From positions 48,516,605 to 48,580,604 of the forward strand of contig CM077643.1 of NCBI GenBank assembly GCA_039707465.1: a DNA stretch of 64,000 nt. The letters are read 5' to 3'. A program made the position numbers and the translations under genes. Below the pieces are notes generated by a model, which did no database searches, was not told where the DNA came from, and was given only the letters and a program-made list of their open reading frames with translations. Shown here one piece after another: positions 12,322 through 23,689 of the stretch (position 1 is its first letter; the number at the start of each line of letters is the position of its first letter). Source of the stretch: Rhabdophis nuchalis (lineage: Eukaryota; Chordata; Lepidosauria; Squamata; Natricidae).

Positions 12322-12732
12322 CCCTGTTTCCTCAAAAATAAGACCTCCCTGGATAATAAGCGTGCATGAACCAAAAATATTTAAACGCATGCCCAGCCAG
12401 TCCCTGCCATTTCCTCTGGTTGGTTGCCGTGCAAACAACCAGAGGTGAGGTGAGACTGGAGGGGGAGAAAGGCAGGGGGAAACATGCCCCATGCATCCCA
12501 CATGCCCTTACCTAATGGCTGCTCCCGCAACCCTAGCTACCACGCTCCTTCTGTCACATTAATGGTCATCACAAAAAGAGCACCAGGGACAGCAACGCAC
12601 AACACAGCAGCAGCCATGAGGTGACCACGTTCGCCGCCTCCTGCACCTCAAAAAACCCTGAAAATAAGGCCAATGATTTATTTCAGGGGTCAAAAGAAAA
12701 TAAGACCCTGTCTTATTTTTGGGGAAACATGG
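12322..12732. mobile_element. Tc1/mariner-type MITE, 411 bp
   Basis: The ends CCCTGTTTCCTCAAAAATAA and TTATTTTTGGGGAAACATGG form about 20-bp inverted repeats. TA dinucleotides flank both sides (12320-12321 and 12733-12734), the mariner target signature. There is no transposase; internal CCCTGAAAATAAGGCC is a second copy of the terminal motif. Confidence 0.8.
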
Positions 12733-13033
12733 TAAGATATCTCTTTTTGCCCACCAATCTTTTTTTGTCCAGCAGTGAGTTTCAGAACCCAATGACATTC
12801 AATTATTTCGATTGCCTCTCTCCTGCCAAATGGGATAGGATTATCAATTGTTGCCAGTTACCTCTGAGAATAGACATTGTAGATATATTATGTTATTTTA
12901 CTATGCCTGAAATGAGCAGAAACCTTTTAGACATGAAATTTTAATACTGGTGGGAAGAGGGAGGGAGGAAAAATGCTTCCCCTCCTCACCCCAAATATAA
13001 AAGATTGAGCGATCCAAGTTCAAATGTCTAGGC

Positions 13034-13151
13034 CAGGGATCCCCAACCTTTGCAACTTTAAGTCTGAAGGACTTCAGTTCCCAGGAGCTGGGAACCAATT
13101 CTGGGAGCTGAAGTCCTTCAGACTTAAAGTTGCAAAGGTTGGAGACCCCTG
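13034..13151. mobile_element. Palindromic hAT MITE, 118 bp
   Basis: Almost the entire element is one hairpin: CAGGGATCCCCAACCTTTGC on the left pairs with GCAAAGGTTGGAGACCCCTG on the right. The arms continue through CTTTAAGTCTGAAGGACTTC. Flanks GTCTAGGC (13026-13033) and CTCTAGAC (13152-13159) are an 8-bp duplication with two changes. Sister copy: 52696-52830. Confidence 0.85.
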
Positions 13152-13194
13152 CTCTAGACAGCATTAAAACTCACCAGATGCCTTTGAACAAGGG

Positions 13195-13550
13195 TGTCCC
13201 AACATAGCCTACCTCAAGTTTCTGAGAGGCTTTCCAACTTTACACATAAAATTGGAATGAATTGCCCCCGGAATTAAGAACTATCCCTGACTTACGCACC
13301 TTCTGCCATGCTCTCAAAACCTTTTTTTTTCCAACAAGCCAGGCTGGCATAAAAATGATTTTTAAATTATAAATTTTTATTAATTTTAATCAGGATTGGT
13401 TGGGGTTTTTTTCATTGTTAGGCCAAATTGTTTAATATGTCTTTTAAAACTTTTATACATTTGTTTTACTCTGGCTGTACACCGCCCTGAGTCCTTCAGG
13501 AGTAGGGTGGTATAAAAAACCAATAAAACCTAAAACCTAAACCTAAAATT
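13195..13550 (+). mobile_element. L2-type LINE 3' end
   Basis: The end of the coding part is recognisable as GAATTGCCCCCGGAATTAAG near 13258 (the LPPEI motif of the C-terminus). The 3' UTR hallmark ACACCGCCCTGAGTCCTTCA follows at about 13480, then CCAATAAAACC and an A-rich tail. Heavily mutated. Confidence 0.65.
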
Positions 13551-13559
13551 AAAATAATT

Positions 13560-14590
13560 TCAAATATATTACATTTACTGCTGGGTTCTGTCTGCCTCCT
13601 ATATAGGAGACTTCTGTTTTTCAAGTTGACAACTTGGAACAAAATTTATTTAAGCATGTGACTCCCTTATTATACTGTAACATGCAAAACAAAGATATAA
13701 AGATAAAATAAAATTATGAAGGTGGGATACAAATAAATAAAATGAAATGATTCATATTAAATCACCACAATTTAATTGTTTTGCAAGATTAAGTGACAAT
13801 CTATATTTTCCCAACCTCAGGAACTTTAAGCAAGACCAAGGTAAAGATTCATAGAAAGATGAACGTTCCAGAAGACAGAAGAATAAAAACTTGGGAATGT
13901 ACTCAAAGGAAACCCCCGGTTTAAATCATTTGGTATTGGGGAAAGGGTAAATTTTTTAAATGGTTGCTCATGATTGAACTATTGATCATAAACTCCCAAG
14001 GACACTTAACTGACTAACATTCCACAGATTAAACTAATCCATTCAGCTGTTCGAACTGTGGCTCCCTAGACAGAGAGAAAGAAAGGGAGATATTAACTGG
14101 TGAAATCTGCTTCCCAGGCTTCTAGAATAGGAATTTTGGCACATGCTTTGGCAGATGCTTGAGAAACATCTGGGGCACTTGGTCAGAGCTGAGCTTCATG
14201 AGATGGAGGATACTGAGCTCTCTAGGTACCCAAATAGGACCTTAGCTTTGGTGTCATCAGAATCAGTTGTTCGGACAATTAGCAAACAACCTGAAAGTTA
14301 TCCTGTAAAGTATTCCCAATGGATGTTGACATTTGTATCTGTGGGGCTGAAGCCACAGGAAGTATTGTTGAACCTGGAACCGTTGTGGATATTTCTCATC
14401 CACGTATAATTTTAGAAGAGCAGGTCTCTGCTCATTTTGTCTGTGCAATTTCAAAGAAAAAGCATGCAAACAGATTTTTTACCCAGTTGTTCAGTCTTTG
14501 AACAATTACATAGTGGCAAAAGTATTGGCAAATTGTAGGCTGTTATTTTTAAGTAGAATAACATGAAAAAATGAAATACGTTTTACACAA
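13560..14590. other. Unannotated sequence
   Basis: No repeat family recognised. The 88-codon + frame at 14143-14409 lacks flanking splice signals that I can support, so it is not called a gene. The region is otherwise AT-rich. Confidence 0.35.
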
Positions 14591-14594
14591 AGCC

Positions 14595-14940
14595 AATTTT
14601 AAGAAGATATTAGATAGCCACTTGTCTGAAATGGTTTAGGGCAGGGGTAGTCAACCTTTTTATACCTACCGTCCACTTTTGTATCTCTGTTAGTAGTAAA
14701 ATATTCTAACCACCCACTGGTTCCACAGTAATGGTGATTTATAAAGTAGGGAAGTAAATTAAATTTTTAAATGGAAAGTGTTTCAGTATGGGACAAAACC
14801 CCTACCACCCACCATGAAAGCTGGAACGCCCACCAGTGGGCGGTAGGGACCAGGTTGACTACTACTGGTTTAGGGTCTCCTGCTTGAGCAGGGGGTTGGA
14901 CTAGAAGACCCCTAAGGTCACCTCCAACTCTATTATTCTG
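14595..14940 (+). mobile_element. CR1-clade LINE 3' end, split by a hAT MITE
   Basis: AAGAAGATATTAGATAGCCA and CTTGTCTGAAATGGTTTAGGG (up to 14641) are the terminal codons and UTR of CR1. The rest resumes at 14868 with TCTCCTGCTTGAGCAGGGGG, GGACTAGAAGACC and CTCCAACTCTATTATTCT. Between the two halves lies the hAT at 14642-14867. Only the last 120 bp or so of CR1 are present. Confidence 0.8.
14642..14867. mobile_element. hAT MITE, 226 bp, inserted in CR1
   Basis: Ends CAGGGGTAGTCAACCT and AGGTTGACTACTACTG are inverted repeats. An exact 8-bp target duplication GTTTAGGG lies at 14634-14641 and 14868-14875. It contains CCCACCAGTGGGCGGTAGG. It must be younger than the CR1 copy it interrupts. Confidence 0.92.
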
Positions 14941-14944
14941 TATT

Positions 14945-16740
14945 CTCTATCTATCTATATGTTTTAACCATTCAGCAATGATCCCTTGCCCCCTCACAAA
15001 ACCACTTCTTGGTCTGTACTGCACCTCTTGCTGGTAATTAGCACATCATTTATTACATTTTAACCAGACCTCTCTAAGGAGCTCAAACAAACATTTTATC
15101 TTAACAACTGTCTGTGAAACAGGTTAGGCTGAAAACGCATGGCACAAAGACACCACTGAGGCTGAAAGTGATATAAGCCTGTCTGACAGCAGCTACTTAT
15201 AGTATTTAATTCTTCTATCCTCTTGTATAATAGAGAGAACACTTCACTGCAAGAGTTGACATTACACACATACAGTGCATACCTATTTGTTTACTCATAG
15301 TTTACTGAATGTAGCACAATCAGCTAGTAATCTGAATTAACACGTTAAGCTATGGCTTATTTAACTACCTATTTTCATGTAAGACTAAATCAGTGTCTTG
15401 TTTACATGCCAAATAAGAGAGAACTACTCAAACCACATACGACTAAATGTGAAAACTCAGTCTTCCAGCAGAGATTTGAATTTAAATGTACTATCTCTTT
15501 ATAATCTTCTACATCCATCTACTTCTGCATCGCAGTCAAAAGGTTATGACAAATGTGTGAAATTGTGGAGTTAATAAATGTGATTTTAAGACGTATTAGA
15601 AGAGCTCAAAATGAAAGCAAAAACAAAAAGTGAAAAATCTATTATTAAATATTAGGTTAAAGGCAGTGTTGACCTACATGTTTACACAACGGACAACAAA
15701 ATGAAAAGAAATAACTTTGTTTTCTTCAGCTCCAGAATACACAAAATATGATAATGTATTGCCAAAGTAAAAAAGGAATTTATTTTCATGATTAGTAACA
15801 ATTTAAACAAGTACATGAAGAATAAAAAAAAATCAAGAGGGAATGATACATCCGAATGATGAAATGAGCATTACAACATTTATTATAATGGGAATTTCAA
15901 CTCTTATGTACAGTACATGTGTAAGACCAGATCTCACATTGCAAAACTTGCTTCTTTAATTTTCTCCATCACTACCCCACCTCCTGTTTGTCATATCATG
16001 ACATCAAAAAACAAAAACAAAACTGAAATATAAGGCATACATGGAAAAGGAAACCCAACACATAGCTGCTACTTTTGATAGCAACCATACTGCTATCTTT
16101 TCTTTTAATGGGAATGGATATGAAAACCTTAATTTATTTGTTTAGTCATATAGACCACAAAGTCTTAATCTAGATTCCCAGCATTGTTCACTTGCCAGAG
16201 CAATACTTGCAAATTGACCTGGAAGGAAGGAAGGCAAGAAAAAACTTATTGTGGGCAATCACTATATGAACAATCTCCCCTGTCTTGACAGTTTTTGGAA
16301 ATGTTAAAAACCAATCTTAAAAGCCTGGAATATTTGTTTTGATTGCCAAAAAACACTGGATCAGATTAACATGCCGGGCACTTGAATGAATGAATCAACG
16401 AGAGTGGGCATTTTGTCTGAAGTATGGCAGGAAGGGTGAAAAGGAAGCAGTTATTTGGCTTTGATCCAAATACACCATTGCAGGAAGAATGAAAGGATAA
16501 GAATTCAATGCTTATTTCACAGCACATGAAATACAGCAGCCTGTCATATATAAAACTGCTTCCCTGCTCTTCAGCCACTCTTGCACTATAAAATAAACCA
16601 CATGATCTTGAAATAAAATATAAACATAGATGAACATTTTAATGCTGTTATCTATACCTCCCTGTAATACAATGTTCTCTTTTAATGATAGTTGCTTATG
16701 AGCCATCAAGATCATGTTGAGTTTTAGTAATCACATACAC
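14945..16740. other. 1.8 kb without a recognised repeat
   Basis: One of the longest stretches in the window free of recognisable transposons. It is AT-rich, with no open frame longer than about 70 codons and no clear splice-bounded exon. It could be conserved non-coding or 3'-UTR-like sequence, but nothing in it proves that. Confidence 0.35.
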
Positions 16741-16744
16741 TTTC

Positions 16745-17320
16745 TCCAGGGTGATCTGTTCCCAATGGGATCCTTCAGGCATCTATATGGTGCAACTGAG
16801 TCCAGTCATCTCACTGCTGGTCTTCCTTTCTTTTTCTTCCTGCTTTCCCAGCTTTATTGACTTCTCCAGAGAGCTAGATCTTTGCATAATGTGTCCAAAA
16901 TACAATAATTTGATCCTGGTTGTTTGTACCTTGAGTGTGTCAAGCGCTGGGAAATCAGGAGATTCAGGCAGTTCAAGTGAGCAAAGAAGATTTATTGCAA
17001 GCTTAAGTTCTCTACAAAAATCTGATTTACTAGCTATCAAGGGAGATAAATGGGAATAAGAAGGTGGGCTGGACTTAGATCTCTTGTATGCACATAGGGA
17101 CTCATGACTTGTGAAACTTTTGACCCCCCTCCCTCGAGTTCAGCCTGGTCACCTCCTGCAAGTGAAAACTTTGGATTAATTTGTTCTATGATCATTAATT
17201 TGTTTTCTTGGCTATCCAGGCTGTTCTTCAAGAATCGTCTCCAGCCCCAAAGTCTAAAACCAGTATTCTTTCCACTCTGCTTCTTCTAAGTTCATCTTTC
17301 TCTATGGATGGCACAGGAGA
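16745..17320 (-). mobile_element. BovB (RTE) LINE fragment split by a solo LTR
   Basis: On the minus strand the pieces encode decayed BovB C-terminal protein. TTCTCCAGAGAGCTAGATCT and ATAATGTGTCCAAAATACAA (plus strand) correspond to the RSSSLEK and FGHIM-type block. After the insertion TTTGGATTAATTTGTTCTAT and GTTTTCTTGGCTATCCAGG correspond to the upstream R(K)TNRSI/INP block. The two parts, 16745-16937 and 17161-17320, join cleanly if 16938-17160 is removed. Confidence 0.75.
16938..17160 (-). mobile_element. Solo LTR inserted in BovB
   Basis: Begins TGTCAAGCGC and ends TCCTGCA (TG...CA). The 4-bp sequence AGTG flanks both sides (16934-16937 and 17161-17164). It resembles the sequence at 24297-24531. 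TTTATT at 16991-16996 gives AATAAA on the minus strand about 50 bp before that strand's TTGACA end, so minus orientation is likely. No internal retroviral or gypsy genes are present. Confidence 0.65.
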
Positions 17321-17497
17321 AACTATTTTCTGCACGATTCTGATTTTTGTAAGTAAAGATACATCAGGGGGGAAATATGTAAGTTAAATAAACATTAGCA
17401 AAAAGCTTGTGAAATCAAAACCAAAAATGTTACCGTTTAGGGCAAAACTGACAGGAATGGAAAAAAGAAACCCACTCTATTAAGCCTTCCACTAGAT

Positions 17498-17862
17498 CAG
17501 TGATGGCGAACCTATGGCGTGGGTGCCACATGGAACCATTTCTTAGGGCACACGAGGCATTGCCCTGTCAGAACTAGTGCGCATGTGTGTGCTGGCCAGC
17601 TGATTTAGGCCTTCTTTTGAGGCCGTTTTTCGCCCTCTGGAGGCTTCAGGGAAGTTCCTGAAGCCTCTGGAGGTGGGGAGGGGAGGCTGTTTTCACCCTC
17701 CCCAGGCTCCTAGAAAGCCTCTGGAGCCTGGGGAGGGCAAAGAAAGTGCGCCAAAAGCAGGGGGTCAAGCACATAACTTTATGGGTGTGGCACGCCCATG
17801 CACAATCCCCTTGCGCTCCCCCCCGCTTTTGGCATGCGAGCCAAAAAGGTTAGCCATCACTG
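17498..17862 (+). mobile_element. hAT MITE, CAGTGATGGCGAACC family, 365 bp
   Basis: Ends CAGTGATGGCGAACC and GGTTAGCCATCACTG. An exact 8-bp duplication CACTAGAT lies at 17490-17497 and 17863-17870. The GC-rich core repeats CTCTGGAGG and AGGCTCC words. Inverted relative to the copy at 11792. Confidence 0.93.
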
Positions 17863-17926
17863 CACTAGATTATAACAAGAAAAGATAATGGTGATTTCAA
17901 GTATGGTGGTGCAACAACTTTAGCAT

Positions 17927-18182
17927 CAGGGGTGGGATTCTACCAGTTTGGACTGGTTTGGGTGAACCAGTTCGCTCGGACAATGAAGTGTGCCCACCTG
18001 CTTGCCTGCTCTTTAACTCACCTATATCTTCTCAGCTGAGTTGTGCAGCAGAGCAGATTGCCATGCCTCAGCTGGTTTCCTCCCCAACAGTTAATGTGGA
18101 AGGTACTTTTCCTCAAAACTGTGGACACAGTTGCAATGCACAATCACAAACCGGTTGTTAAACCGGTAGGATCCCACCACTG
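17927..18182 (-). mobile_element. hAT MITE, GGTGGGATTC family B
   Basis: Ends CAGGGGTGGGATTCTACC and GGTAGGATCCCACCACTG are inverted repeats. Flanks TTTAGCAT (17919-17926) and TTCAGCAC (18183-18190) share six of eight bases. The left part CAGTTTGGACTGG matches, in reverse, the right part of the copy at 25992-26282. Confidence 0.75.
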
Positions 18183-18189
18183 TTCAGCA

Positions 18190-18690
18190 CGTATTTTCAT
18201 CTAATGTAAGGACAGAAAGACATTACAGAACCCTGCAGAACTTTCCAAGAGAATCCAAAGGAGCTTCTTCTCTTCCACTGATAACTTTATACAACTAAAG
18301 AATCCCTTCACTTGTCTGTGTACCGATTGCAGCTTTCCTTAAGCAATGCCAGTATGTCTTCTCAATGAAATCACATTGGGTAGGTCTGCCCTGGTATTCC
18401 ATTTTATTTTGTTTTCTTGTAGCAGACACTAACTATATGGAAATGTTCCTGTGATTCCAGCTCTCCAAAAAGCCATCTTCAATTGCACCTCCCAATTCTT
18501 CGCCTCCTTTTAAAGAGAAATATATAAAATACATCCTGTCTGAGGAAGATATTATTTGGTCTCTACCTTGCTTTTTTTAAGTAAAACATGCATGTTACTT
18601 TTTGTTGCTCTGTAAGATTTCATTGTCTTAAAGATCCATAATTGTCCCATAATCAGGACAAAAGAACATAGTGCATCCAAATATTTATGT
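18190..18690. other. Unannotated sequence
   Basis: No recognised repeat or exon. Confidence 0.35.
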
Positions 18691-18691
18691 A

Positions 18692-19018
18692 TTCATAGAA
18701 CAGAACAGAATAGAATAGCAGAGTTGGAAGGGACTTTGGAGATCTTTTAGTCCAGCCCCCTACTTAGACAGGAAACCCTTCAGACAAATGGTTATTCAAT
18801 ATCTTCTTAAAAACGTCCAGTGTTGGAGCATTCACAGCTTCTGGAGGCAAGTGGTTCCACTGATTAATTGTTCTAACTGTCAGGAAATTTCTCTTGCCTA
18901 TTTTTGTCAACAGCTGCATGAAAAAGTGCTGCTGAGCTTGGTCCAAATCAATCCCTTAAGTTTTGAAGCCATGATGTTCTTCTTCTGCCTGGACCACGTT
19001 TGCCTTCAATCTCTCCCT
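18692..19018 (-). mobile_element. CR1-clade LINE 3' end with AACAG/AATAG tail
   Basis: On the minus strand the frame 18946-18764 reads RNFLTVRTINQWNHLPPEAV and then FKKILNNHLSE, the last codons of CR1 ORF2. The tail on the plus strand is AGAACAGAACAGAATAGAAT at 18697-18716. The 5' part beyond about 18960 is more diverged. Confidence 0.8.
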
Positions 19019-19023
19019 GAAGG

Positions 19024-19104
19024 ACAATACAATACAATACAATACAATACAATACAATACAATACAATACAATACAATACAATACAATACAATACAATAC
19101 AATA
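19024..19104. repeat. (AATAC)16 microsatellite, tail of a CR1
   Basis: Sixteen perfect pentanucleotide units abut the 3' end of the minus-strand CR1 (TAGCAGAGTTGGAAGGGACC). Same unit, other strand, as the tail at 20001-20080. Confidence 0.95.
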
Positions 19105-19806
19105 GCAGAGTTGGAAGGGACCTCGGAGGTCTTCTAGTCCAACCCCCTGCTTAGGCAGGAAACCCTATACCATTTCAGACAAATGGCTATCCAACATCTT
19201 CTTAAAGACTTCCAGTGTTGGGGCATTCACAACTTCTGGAGGCAAGCTGTTCCACTGATTAATTGTTCTAACTGTCAGGAAATTTCTCCTCAGTTCTAAG
19301 TTGCTTCTCTCCTTGATTAGTTTCCACCCATTGCTTCTTGTTCTGCCCTCTAGTGCTTTGGAGAATAGTTTGACTCCCTCTTCTTTGTGGCAACTCCTGA
19401 GATACTGGAACACTGCTATCATTTCTCCCCTAGTCCTTCTTTTCATTAAACTAGACATACCCAGTTCTTGCAACCATTCCTAATGTTTTAGCCTCCAGTC
19501 CCCTAATCATCTTTGTTGCTCTTCTCTGCACTTTTTCTAGTCTCCACATCTTTTTTACATTGTGGCGACCAAAACTGGATGCCGTATTCCAAGTGTGGCC
19601 TTACCAAGGCATTATAAAGTGGTATTAACACTTCATGTGATCTTGATTCTATCCCTCTGTTTATGCAGCCTAGAACTGTGTTGCCATTTTTTGGCAGCTG
19701 CTGCACACTTCTGGCTCATATTTAAATGGTTGTCCACTAGGATTCCAAGATGCCTCCCACAGTTGCTAGTATTGAGCAAGGTACCACCTATACAGTACTG
19801 TACCTG

Positions 19807-20080
19807 ACAGTTTCCTGACAGTTAGAACAATTAACCTCTGGAACAGCTTGCCTCCAGAAGTTGTGAATGCCCCAACCCTGGAAGCCTTTAAAAAGATGTT
19901 AGATAGCCATTTGTCTGAAATGGTATAGGGTTCTTGCCCACGCAGGGGGTTGGACTAGAAGACCTACAAGGGACCTACAAGGTCCCTTCCAACTCTGCTA
20001 TTGTATTGTATTGTATTGTATTGTATTGTATTGTATTGTATTGTATTGTATTGTATTGTATTGTATTGTATTGTATTGTA
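19807..20080 (+). mobile_element. CR1 3' end nested inside another CR1
   Basis: Starts ACAGTTTCCTGACAGTTAG and runs through CCTCTGGAACAGCTTGCC and AAGATGTTAGATAGCC. It ends in a (TTGTA)16 tail. TGTACCTG occurs at 19799-19806 and again at 20077-20084, giving an apparent 8-bp target duplication. Orientation is opposite to its host element. ACCTACAAGG is locally duplicated near 19965. Confidence 0.82.
20001..20080. repeat. (TTGTA)16 microsatellite, tail of the nested CR1
   Basis: Eighty bases, sixteen perfect units, reverse-complementary to the tract at 19025-19104. Confidence 0.95.
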
Positions 20081-20215
20081 CCTGTGCATTTTGTTTTTCT
20101 TGCCTAAATGTAGAACCTTACTTTTTTCACCATTAAATTTCAATGTTCAAGTTTGTCAAGATCCTTCTGTATCTTAAGCCTATCTTCTGGGGTGTTGGCT
20201 ATTCCTGCTATAAAT

Positions 20216-21085
20216 GGAGAAGCTAAGCCCTCTTTCTTATGGGCCAAGATTTAGGCAAGTTGCGGTACTTGGGGTGTTGCTCAACTACAAGTTCCAGCAT
20301 CCTAAGGGATGTGGCCAATATTGAATGGTGTCCAGAGTTATAGGCCACTTACTCATGAAGAACCTTTCCCCACATGGGATTGAAGAGGAAAGCAGTCATC
20401 AAGATGAGAATCCCATTCATAGTAATCTCTGTAAATTAGTCTCATATCCTTTCAAATTACTCTAGTATCCTTAAAATTACGGCTATTTTATATTGTGATA
20501 TACACAAACACCACACTTGTTTTTTCAATTAAAATCAAACAAGTAAACTTATTACCAAGCATCGTTCACACCAGGGATGGTATTCACTTACTTTCCTTGT
20601 CAGTTTGCAAATATGAGCGTCCACGTCCACGCGGGTAGTCAGCCTTCTGTGCATGCGCTTTTGCTTGAAAATGAAAATTGGGCTTGAAATTAAGCCCAAT
20701 TCTGGGCTTAATTTTTCTCCCATGGAAAAGTCCCTGCAAGACCTTTTCCTCTGAGTGGGACAACAGCCAGAAACAACTCATAGATATGAGATGAATTAAG
20801 TGTGACCTATCAACCCAATCGCTAAGTGGCACTCATTCTAGAAAATGGCTGAAAGGGGTTTGCAATTGGGAAGTGCAATCGTAATGAATCAGGAAGGAAT
20901 GCCATAGGCTTTCATTCTGAAAGATGGCATTTGACAACACAGTAGCAGTTATTTTTTGTGACTAAAAAAAGCCTCTGAACTTTTTGGCATGAATGCCTTG
21001 GCAAATGACCACGAAAGCAGGCGGAGGCACAAGAGTCTTGGCAACACATGTGAAATTTTGGTCATCAATCGTTAGGTGTGGCCTG
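20216..21085. other. Mostly unannotated, with a diverged repeat-like block
   Basis: 20575-20720 (CAGGGATGGTATTCACTTAC, then a local near-palindrome around AATTGGGCTTGAAATTAAGCC) looks repeat-like but I cannot assign it. No gene signal. Confidence 0.3.
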
Positions 21086-21089
21086 TATA

Positions 21090-21520
21090 CAGGGCTTCAA
21101 AATTTTAGCAAGTGGTTCTCTGTCCGGTTGCTAGGTGGACATGGCCATGGTGGGTAACTAGTTGGTCTATTCCATGGTGGGGGAGCCATTTTTGCCCTTC
21201 CTGGGCTCTGGAGGCTTTTCTAGAGCCTCCAGGAGGGCGGAAATGGTTTCCCCAGGCTCCAGAGGCCCACTGGAGGCTGGTAATTGGCTTGTTTTCGGCC
21301 TTCCTGAACTTCTAGTAGGCTTGTTTTTCGCCCTCCCTGAGCCTCCACATGCACCTTGCACTTACCTGCATCCAAAACGGGCCGCATGGGAACTCCTGGG
21401 AGGGGTAGGGTGGGCAGGACCAGCCAGGAGTGGGATTTGGGGGTTCTCCGAACTGCACAGAATGTTAGCTAGAGGTTTTCTCGAACCCCTGTGAACCCCC
21501 AGCAGCCCACCCTGAGGCTA
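21090..21520. mobile_element. Unclassified interspersed repeat
   Basis: CAGGGCTTCAAAATTTTAGC at the left and GTTCTCCGAACTGCACAGAA with CCCACCCTG at the right bracket a GC-rich core (TGGAGGCTTTTCTAGAGCC). Core style resembles the hAT MITEs at 11792 and 17498, but I see no clean target duplication. A non-autonomous DNA transposon is the likeliest reading. Confidence 0.35.
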
Positions 21521-21524
21521 TAAA

Positions 21525-22255
21525 TAATGTGAAAAGCAAAGGACTCAGAAGAACAATAATGCACTATACGATATTGCATTATTGTTATTCTGAACCCTTT
21601 GGTTTTTGCATGTTTAAGCTGTTTACTATATATAAAGGAAATGGTACAAATAGTTCTGAGATAAGACCCCAGCGATGATGGACCATACGTTTTTTTCCAG
21701 TTGGGCACTGTAGGAGTTTTGCATCAGACTTTGTTTCCAAACTGACATCATTAGAAAGACATGCAGCCTTTGAGAAATGCAAAAGGATCTAGAGTCTTAA
21801 AAATTACCCTGATGGCGTGCTCTCTTTATCTCTGACATTTGACCTTTTGTGCAAAACATTGTGCAGATAGCTCTCTGGCCTTTCTCAAACCTGCTTCTGC
21901 TCTGGCCGCATTAACGTCTGGGATATAAGGTTCACAGCAATGGCCTGGAATAATACCTGGATCAAGAGGCACAGGTCCAGGACTGAAGCCCAACCAGGAG
22001 TGCACAAGGCCCCAAGACTACTCCGACTTCAGGAAAAGAAACGAGGATCAAAGAAGCTAAGCAGGAAGAAAAGGTGAGCCCAAGAAAAGTTAATGGGATT
22101 ATGAGAATAAAATCTAGACTATGAAGTTTGAGCAAGCAGAGTGAAGCTACAAGACAGTCAGAGACATCTGAGCATGTACAAAAATGGGATGGTACTTCAA
22201 TTGTGCAGTCAAAGTCATCATTTTACCATTGTACCTGTCAATGACTACTTCAGCT
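21525..22255. other. Unannotated sequence
   Basis: No recognised repeat, RNA gene or exon. Confidence 0.35.
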
Positions 22256-22257
22256 TC

Positions 22258-22605
22258 AACTGCAACAATACATGGGCAAACAATAAATGCAAACTCAAGG
22301 TAAACCGCTCCAAACTCAATTGCAGAAAATATGACTTCCGCAACAGAGTGGTCAACGCCTGGAATGCACTACCCAATTCTGTTGTTACATCCTCAAACCC
22401 CCAAAATCTTAACCTTAAACTCTCACCTCTTTCCTAAGAGGTCTTTAAGGGGGTGTGCATAAGTGCACCAGTGTGCCTAATGCCCCTGTCCTATTGTCCC
22501 CATTTATTCATACCCATTTCCTGTGTCCATGTCCATGTTTACAGTATACTTATACTTGTTATCTCGTACATGTTTGACAAACTAAATAAATAAATAAATT
22601 TTGAC
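22258..22605 (+). mobile_element. Non-LTR retrotransposon 3' end with AAAT tail
   Basis: The frame ending at 22437 carries CRKYDFRNRVVNAWNALPNS and VVTSS, the 'RVVNxWNxLPxxVV' terminal motif of CR1/Rex1/L2-type LINEs. A C/T-rich 3' UTR with TGTTTGACAAACTAAATAAA and an AAAT tail follows. It differs from both the CR1 and L2 tails in this window, so it is a third LINE lineage, perhaps Rex1-like. Confidence 0.6.
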
Positions 22606-22609
22606 CTTT

Positions 22610-23688
22610 TTTTTGCCCCACTCTCTCCCAATGGAGAGAATGCATCAAAGGAAAATGGTTACCTCAAAGAGATGGAGGTAAAAGCACAAAAAGTGGAAAA
22701 ACAGGAACTTCTTTTGAGAGTGAAGACATCTTTCATGAAATGAGAAATGAGAATGAGAACTAACACCGTGTTAGTTACCTCCTGTTCTGTAATTCTGCTA
22801 CTGGAAGCCTGGTTTCTCTAATGCAAACCGTATTCTGAACTATAAGAGTCAAATGCTACATTTGCTCCCAATACTAACGTTTCCTGATTCTGCTGTGCCT
22901 CAGATTTCATGTAGCTCTTCACCTGTTCTCACCAAGAGGGAAAAGGCGAGGAACATCTGGGCTCTAAGAGAGAAAATCAAGGAAATGAGATGGGGATGCT
23001 GCTAGGAAAGACTTTGATGGATGCAGACACTCAGGACATGGGCTATTTCTGACAGCTGCTTATCCAAGGACTCCATCCAAATTGGAACCAGAACTGGTTT
23101 CAGGCGCCATAAGAACAAGGGAGCAAAGGTGGAATTCATTTAAGAGATTAGGAAGCCTTTGAATAACTATGGGTGGTAGAACTGGAAGAACAAGGAGAAT
23201 GACTATGATAAATCTGGGAATAAAGACTAAAAAGCAGGCCAGGACATGGCTTTGGAGAGCTTTTAGAGTAAGAAATTGGTCAGAGTCTACCCTCCTCCCC
23301 CACATCAAAGTGAAGACAAAAGGTTGTCAGTCCAGCAATTTTCATCTTCCATAGGCAATTGCCTTTTTAAACCACCATGTTCCCTGCTTGTCATTTTGCA
23401 TTTTATAAATGATACTTTTTCCATGTTGCATTTAGCTTAAGTCAGCACACTTTTCTTCCTCTCCCCCTCCCCCTCCCTCCAACATGGCTAGAGCGCAGTG
23501 CAATATCTTATTTAGATTAGAAGAGGCTGTAGGGATGGACACTTCAGTCAAGCAGCAAAATTAAAGGCATCTTTCAGAAGCAAATCCAAGTTTGGAGATC
23601 AAAACCACCAGTGTCTGTATATAACTCTACGTAGATGACCATATGGGCCTAATCAGAAGAGTTCCATTGCTGGACCAATTGAAGCAAA
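22610..23688. other. Unannotated sequence
   Basis: No repeat family recognised. CTCCCCCTCCCCCTCCC near 23462 is a short pyrimidine run. No supported exon. Confidence 0.35.
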
Positions 23689-23689
23689 A

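Larger units (their letters stand above)
19105..20215 (-). mobile_element. CR1-clade LINE 3' region, interrupted by a second CR1
   Basis: Minus-strand pieces encode the CR1 C-terminus: [39 protein letters not shown], then ELGMSSLMKRRTRGEMIAV, RRNFLTVRTINQWNSLPPEV and FKKMLDSHLSEMV. The element runs from 19105 to about 19806. Upstream codons resume at 20085 (TTTTGTTTTTCTTGCC) to about 20215. The intervening 19807-20084 is a CR1 3' end in the opposite orientation. A few stops and frameshifts are present. Confidence 0.82.
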
